Assembly (NCBI GenBank): GCA_036741235.1
Contig: DAINSQ010000058.1
Location: 1 to 25,946 of the forward strand
Source: JABWBR01 sp036741235
Lineage (GTDB): Bacteria > Bacteroidota > Bacteroidia > Chitinophagales > Saprospiraceae
Length of the DNA stretch: 25,946 bases
Direction of reading: 5' to 3'
The notes beneath the pieces are model-generated. The model was not told the origin of the DNA and did no database searches. It was given only the letters and a program-made list of their open reading frames with translations. The translations under genes and the position numbers were made by a program. Numbering within the stretch: the first letter of the stretch is position 1; every line of letters begins with the position of its first letter. Positions 22,713-25,946 of the stretch are shown piece after piece.

Positions 22713-23849
22713 CTAGGCTTCTATTCCTTTTGCGCTTATCCATTGGCTGATATCCTGCTTGTTAATGGCTGCCGCCATCAGCTCGGGAAAAAGATCGGGC
22801 GTACAGGCAAAAGCGGGTATATCCCATTGCGCCAGCGCGTCGGCCATATCGCGGTCGAAAGCCGGCGCCCCTTCGTCGTTGAGGGCCAGCAGGCAGATGA
22901 AATTCACTCCTGACGCCTTGATCGCAGCGATTTGCCGCAGCATCCCCTCTCGATGCCCCCCTTCAAATAAATCGCTGATCAACACCATTATAGTGTTGGC
23001 CGGCGACTGTACAAACGGGCGGGCGTAGGTCAACGCCTTGTTTATATCGGTGCCGCCGCCGAGCTGGGTAGCAAAAAGCAGTGAAACGGGGTCAGACAAA
23101 TACTCTGTCAAGTCCACAACTGAAGTATCGAAAGCTACCACGCGTGTTCGCAGCGAGCGCGTAGCTGCCATAATGCAACTCAACACGCCGGCATAAACTA
23201 CTGAGGCGGCCATCGAGCCGCTCTGGTCGATGAGCAAAATAACGTCGCAAAGTTGGTTGGCTTTTCGGCCGTAGCCGATCCATTGTTCGGGTATAACGGC
23301 TTTGAGTTCGGGTTGGTAGTGTTTCAGGTTAGCCCGCAGGGTTTGCAGCCAGTTGATATCACCGGGGCGGGGTTTTCGCCTGCGTTCCGCCTTGTTGAGT
23401 TGTCCGCGCAAGGCTGCCAGCATGGGATACCGGAGGCGCTCTTCGAGCGCTTTGACTACCTTTTCAACCACTGCCCGGGCTGTTGCTTGTGTTTGAATGG
23501 GGAGTACCTTACCAAGCGACAGTAGCGCGCTCACCAGATGAACATCGGGCGTGACTGCCTCCAGCAATTCGGGCTCCAGCAACATCCGCTGCAACCCCAG
23601 GCGCTCAAGCGCGTCTTTTTGCATGACTTGCACAACCGGTGTCGGGAAATAACGTCTGATATCGCCCAACCATCGACTCACATTGGGCGAAGAACTGCCC
23701 AGGCCGCCCTTGCGCCGGCTGTCGTATAGGGCGTCCAGCACCCTGTCCATGCCTTGTTGCTGTGCCGACAAGGTTATCGACGCCTCCGCCCCGGCTTCCT
23801 CTGCCTGTTGGCCCAGCACCAGGCGCCACTTTTGCAGCCGTTCTTCCAA
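22713..23849 (-). CDS. VWA-domain (CoxE-like, YehP-type) protein
   Basis: A 378-residue cytoplasmic protein. The N-terminal half is helical and highly conserved in its family (RLQKWRLVLG; DRVLDALYD; LGDIRRYFPTPVVQVMQKDA; LLEPELLEAV.PDVHLV). The C-terminal half is a von Willebrand A domain with a complete MIDAS metal site: D208-x-S210-x-S212 (IDQSGSMAASVVY), Thr267 in GGGTDIN and Asp293 in ISDLFEGG. It ends in ACTPDLFPELMAAAINK. Family members usually sit beside a MoxR-type AAA+ ATPase, a SWIM zinc-finger protein and a DUF5682-type protein (the YehLMPQ-like set). None of these is here. The start is TTG at 23849, needed to include the conserved RLQKWRLVLG; the first ATG is 33 codons later. The gene follows the GlsB-type gene in the same frame, six bases on. 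Confidence 0.88.
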   Translation of the reverse strand: MEERLQKWRLVLGQQAEEAGAEASITLSAQQQGMDRVLDALYDSRRKGGLGSSSPNVSRWLGDIRRYFPTPVVQVMQKDALERLGLQRMLLEPELLEAVTPDVHLVSALLSLGKVLPIQTQATARAVVEKVVKALEERLRYPMLAALRGQLNKAERRRKPRPGDINWLQTLRANLKHYQPELKAVIPEQWIGYGRKANQLCDVILLIDQSGSMAASVVYAGVLSCIMAATRSLRTRVVAFDTSVVDLTEYLSDPVSLLFATQLGGGTDINKALTYARPFVQSPANTIMVLISDLFEGGHREGMLRQIAAIKASGVNFICLLALNDEGAPAFDRDMADALAQWDIPAFACTPDLFPELMAAAINKQDISQWISAKGIEA

Positions 23850-23852
23850 TGT

Positions 23853-24095
23853 TTATTTTTTTAATTTGCTCACAATCCACATCAGCAAAACCGCGCCAAC
23901 TGCCGACATGAGAACCGAGCCCAGCGTACCTACCGCCTTCAATCCGATCAGCCGGAATAAAAAACCGCCAACAATTCCTCCTGCAATGCCCAAAAATACA
24001 TTGCCGATGATGCCGTATCCCGACCCTTTGATAAACTGGCCGGCCAGCCAGCCGGCAATACCGCCGATGAGTAAAAACCAAATCCAGTCTGCCAT
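23853..24095 (-). CDS. GlsB/YeaQ/YmgE-family small membrane protein
   Basis: An 80-residue inner-membrane protein of the transglycosylase-associated family. It has three hydrophobic segments rich in Gly: MADWIWFLLIGGIAGWLAGQ, GIIGNVFLGIAGGIVGGFLF and TLGSVLMSAVGAVLLMWIV, with the typical KGSGYGIIGN loop between the first two. Members are induced by stress in several bacteria, but their biochemical role is not established. The ATG at 24095 gives the usual start; an in-frame TTG at 24122 would add nine polar residues and overlaps a probable -7 box. The stop codon TAA is separated by a single codon from the TTG start of the VWA gene, in the same frame, so the two are surely cotranscribed. Confidence 0.9.
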   Translation of the reverse strand: MADWIWFLLIGGIAGWLAGQFIKGSGYGIIGNVFLGIAGGIVGGFLFRLIGLKAVGTLGSVLMSAVGAVLLMWIVSKLKK

Positions 24096-24119
24096 GGTCA
24101 ATTTTTTTTGGTTATTGTT

Positions 24120-24127
24120 CAAAGATA
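24120..24127 (-). promoter_or_regulatory. -7 box of the GlsB-VWA transcript
   Basis: The minus strand reads TATCTTTG, identical to the -7 box proposed for atpD. Transcription would start near 24113, 18 bases before the GlsB-type ATG. No TTTG is found at the usual -33 position, so the match rests on the -7 box and its distance to the gene. Confidence 0.5.
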
Positions 24128-24170
24128 ATCAAACCGGACACTTTTTTTAGGGCCCGGAAATAAAATATTT

Positions 24171-24199
24171 ATCTAAAATAATATTTAGATTAACCTAAA
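24171..24199. promoter_or_regulatory. Palindromic operator(s) for the DtxR/MntR-type repressor
   Basis: TTTAGATTAACCTAAA (24184-24199) matches its own reverse complement at 14 of 16 positions and closely resembles the TTTAGGTTAACCTAAA-type boxes known for DtxR/SirR/MntR-family repressors. Overlapping it is a second symmetric element, ATCTAAA-N6-TTTAGAT (24171-24190), with 7 perfect outer pairs that share the TTTAGAT half-site. Both lie directly upstream of, and partly over, the promoter of the DtxR-family gene. This fits metal-dependent autorepression of the operon; direct proof is absent. Confidence 0.72.
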
Positions 24200-24212
24200 A
24201 GTAGTATATTTG
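24184..24212 (+). promoter_or_regulatory. Promoter of the metal-homeostasis operon
   Basis: TATATTTG at 24205-24212 is a full match to the TAnnTTTG -7 box. The -33 position is taken by TTTA (24184-24187, one base off TTTG) at a 17-base spacing, and this lies inside the palindromic operator. Transcription would start near 24219, 17 bases before the ATG at 24236. A repressor on the palindrome would cover the -33 region. Confidence 0.6.
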
Positions 24213-24235
24213 TACTAATCTATCCTCGAGTTGCC

Positions 24236-24904
24236 ATGACAAATATATCACACACAGAAGAAAACTACCTCAAAGCTATTTTTAAAATAGCGGAGAAAGA
24301 AGAGGGCCGGCCGGTAAACACCAATGCCATATCGACAGAAATGAAGACTACAGCAGCTTCAGTGACGGACATGTTGAACCGGCTTTCAAAAAAAGAGTTG
24401 ATTTATTACGAAAAATACAAAGGCGTTACCCTCACAGAGAAAGGGGGCCGGCTAGCCACTCGTTTGGTGCGCAAGCACCGGTTGTGGGAAGTATTTTTAG
24501 TTGAAAAATTGCATTTCTCTTGGGATGAGGTGCACGATATGGCTGAAGAACTGGAGCACATTCAGTCGGATGAATTAGTGGAGCGGCTTGACGAATACCT
24601 GGGGCGACCCAAGTTTGACCCACACGGCGATCCTATTCCCGACGCCGACGGCAAATTCACTTTTCGCAAACAGGCGCCGTTGGCTGATTTGTGCCCAGGC
24701 GACAAGGGCGTCGTGGTTGGCGTTCAGGATCACTCCGCAGCCTTCCTTCAGTATCTTGACAAGCTACAGCTATCGTTGGGGGCCCAAATTGAGGTACTGG
24801 AGCGGTTTGATTATGACGAATCGCTTAAAATTTCGCTCAACGGAGATAAAGAGCACATTCTTTCAAAAAAAGTTAGCCAAAATCTATTTATTCAAAAGCA
24901 GTAA
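24236..24904 (+). CDS. mntR: DtxR/MntR-family metal-dependent transcriptional repressor
   Basis: A 222-residue cytoplasmic repressor. Residues 1-65 are the winged helix (SHTEENYLKAIFKI ... AASVTDMLNRL ... YYEKYKGVTLTEKG). Residues 70-140 are the dimerisation/metal domain (LVRKHRLWEVFL, then WDEVHDMAEELEHIQSDELV, then the FDPHGDPIP motif shared by the family). Residues ~147-220 form an SH3-like FeoA domain. Probable metal ligands are H81, E85, E104, E107 and H108. Glu104 stands where iron-type DtxR has Cys102 and manganese-type MntR has Glu99, pointing to Mn (or Mn/Fe) sensing. Asn10 occupies the place of Met10 (DtxR) or Asp8 (MntR), which is unusual. It lies behind a palindromic operator and 2 bases before the metal-binding protein gene, so it probably represses its own operon when metal is plentiful. 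Confidence 0.88.
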   Translation: MTNISHTEENYLKAIFKIAEKEEGRPVNTNAISTEMKTTAASVTDMLNRLSKKELIYYEKYKGVTLTEKGGRLATRLVRKHRLWEVFLVEKLHFSWDEVHDMAEELEHIQSDELVERLDEYLGRPKFDPHGDPIPDADGKFTFRKQAPLADLCPGDKGVVVGVQDHSAAFLQYLDKLQLSLGAQIEVLERFDYDESLKISLNGDKEHILSKKVSQNLFIQKQ

Positions 24905-24906
24905 CT

Positions 24907-25917
24907 ATGAAACAGCTTCTAATAGCGTTTAGCGCTTTCCTGATTTTTCAAACCGGGTTTGCGCAAGCCCGGCAAAAGCCGCTGGTCGTCGCTACGGCCT
25001 CTATTTTTGCTGATATGGCCCAAGTGATCGGCGGCAATATGATAGAGGTGCGCAGCATTGTGCCTATTGGCGGCGACCCCCACCTCTACGAGCCAACACC
25101 CGCTGATGCCCGGTTGGTGGCCTCTGCCCAGCTCATCTTGAAAAATGAGCTGACTTTCGAGGGCTGGCTCGGCGAATTGATCAGCAATTCGGGTACCAAA
25201 GCCAGGGTGGTCGCCATTACTGAGGGCATTGCCCCCATCGCCAGCGAAAAATACAAGAATTCAACAGACCCCCATGCCTGGATGAACGCCGACAACGGCA
25301 TCATCTATATCGATAATATACTGAAAGCGCTTTCAGCGCTCGACCCTGCCAATGCGGACAGTTACGCCTTCAACCACGGCATTTACAAACAACAACTGGA
25401 AGAACTCGACCGGAATATCGCAGCGCAAATTCAAAGTATACCCGCTTCACAGCGCATTTTGATCACTTCGCACGACGCTTTTCGATATTACGGACGCCGC
25501 TATGGTATCCGCGTAGAGGCCGTACTGGGTACCTCCACCGACGCCGACGCACAAACCTCCGACCTGGTGCGGCTAAACAAGGTCATCAAGGAAAACAAAG
25601 TGCCGGCAGTCTTCATTGAAAGCACGGTTAATCCCAAATTACTGCAGCAGTTGGCCAGCGACAATCACATTGTAATTGGCGGCAAGCTTTATTCAGATTC
25701 CATCGGAGACAAAGATAGTCCTGCCCCTACATACATCGATATGCTGAAATACAATACGGCAACGATCGTCAACGCCCTGTCGGTTAGCGCTGCCGATTCG
25801 GCCACGTCGGGTAAAGAAGAAATCAAACCACGCCCTGGACTGTTGTTGTGGAGCATCCTGATTTTTCTGATGCTTGGCGGGTTCGTATTTGTGCTTCGCA
25901 AATTAAGCAGAGATTAA
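24907..25917 (+). CDS. Metal (Zn/Mn) ABC transporter substrate-binding protein with C-terminal membrane anchor
   Basis: A 336-residue extracytoplasmic metal-binding protein of the ZnuA/TroA (cluster A-I) family. It has a cleavable signal peptide (MKQLLIAFSAFLIFQTGFAQ) without a lipobox Cys. The four metal ligands are visible: His59 (GGDPHLYEPTPAD), His123 (STDPHAWM), His189 (ITSHDAFRYYGRRYG) and Asp264 (LYSDSIGD). The His-His-His-Asp set fits TroA-like Zn/Mn binding instead of the His-His-Glu-Asp set of PsaA-type Mn binders. The His-rich loop of high-affinity zinc binders is absent. After a charged linker (SGKEEIKPRP) residues 311-330 form a strong transmembrane helix followed by RKLSRD, so the protein is apparently tethered by its C-terminus. 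It starts 2 bases after the repressor's stop and is surely cotranscribed with it. ATPase and permease genes are expected just beyond the window. Confidence 0.92.
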   Translation: MKQLLIAFSAFLIFQTGFAQARQKPLVVATASIFADMAQVIGGNMIEVRSIVPIGGDPHLYEPTPADARLVASAQLILKNELTFEGWLGELISNSGTKARVVAITEGIAPIASEKYKNSTDPHAWMNADNGIIYIDNILKALSALDPANADSYAFNHGIYKQQLEELDRNIAAQIQSIPASQRILITSHDAFRYYGRRYGIRVEAVLGTSTDADAQTSDLVRLNKVIKENKVPAVFIESTVNPKLLQQLASDNHIVIGGKLYSDSIGDKDSPAPTYIDMLKYNTATIVNALSVSAADSATSGKEEIKPRPGLLLWSILIFLMLGGFVFVLRKLSRD

Positions 25918-25921
25918 GAGC

Positions 25922-25946
25922 ATGTTTGGACATTCGTCAATTGACT
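25922..25946 (+). CDS. Possible start of the next gene (cut by window edge)
   Basis: An ATG four bases after the stop of the metal-binding protein opens a frame (MFGHSSID) that is still open at the window edge. Tight spacing like that between the two preceding genes makes an operon member plausible, perhaps an ABC permease or ATPase, but eight codons are too few to identify it and it may not be a gene. Confidence 0.25.

Noticed and set aside
1..25946. CRISPR array, tRNA/rRNA genes, insertion sequences or prophage
   Set aside because: No regularly spaced repeats, no cloverleaf-like segments with a CCA end or T-loop motif, and no transposase or phage-like proteins were seen on either strand.

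Overview
The window looks like a chromosomal segment of a free-living Bacteroidota, most likely of the Saprospiria (Lewinella / Haliscomenobacter / Phaeodactylibacter-like) group. The lineage signs seen in the sequence are several large secreted proteins with type IX secretion (T9SS) C-terminal sorting domains, a CHU_C-like domain, a SprB-type repeat, bacillithiol synthesis (bshA), an atpD-atpC pair standing alone with a very short epsilon subunit, almost no Shine-Dalgarno sites, and promoter -7 boxes of the Bacteroidota form TAnnTTTG. The genus-level placement is inference. No tRNA, rRNA, CRISPR array, insertion sequence or phage gene was seen, and no stretch longer than about 300 bases lacks a gene.

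Left third (1-8461), glycan uptake and cleavage. The 3' end of a LamG/T9SS surface protein is followed by a plus-strand GH130 gene (605-1654). This converges on a compact six-gene minus-strand operon running 8461 to 1738: lipoprotein sugar-binding protein, two MalF/MalG-type permeases, a second and longer GH130 enzyme, a lipoprotein with a predicted helical-barrel glycosidase-like fold, and a MalK/UgpC-type ATPase. Together they encode a complete importer plus cytoplasmic enzymes for short beta-mannosides or related sugars. This is an unusual arrangement for a phylum that normally uses SusC/SusD systems.

Middle (8616-18396), mostly housekeeping plus surface proteins. It holds a thioredoxin-TPR co-chaperone, a small exported barrel-like protein, a rhomboid protease, a CHU_C-containing lipoprotein, a 949-residue FG-GAP/UnbV T9SS protein, atpD-atpC, an O6-methylguanine-DNA methyltransferase, and a MerR regulator whose B12-binding domain lacks the usual cobalamin-contacting histidines.

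Right third (18613-25946). A 942-residue modular T9SS protein is followed by a terminator hairpin and bshA. Convergent to bshA is a VWA (CoxE-like) gene in the same frame as, and six bases after, a GlsB/YeaQ membrane protein gene. Divergent from that pair is a metal-homeostasis operon: a DtxR/MntR-type repressor with a strong palindromic operator over its own promoter, then a TroA/ZnuA-type metal-binding protein that carries a C-terminal membrane anchor instead of a lipobox. The operon probably continues past the window.

The items most worth a second look are the GH130/ABC island with its uncharacterised helical lipoprotein, the C-terminally anchored metal-binding protein under the palindromic operator, the apparently cobalamin-blind MerR regulator, and the VWA gene separated from its usual MoxR/SWIM partners.
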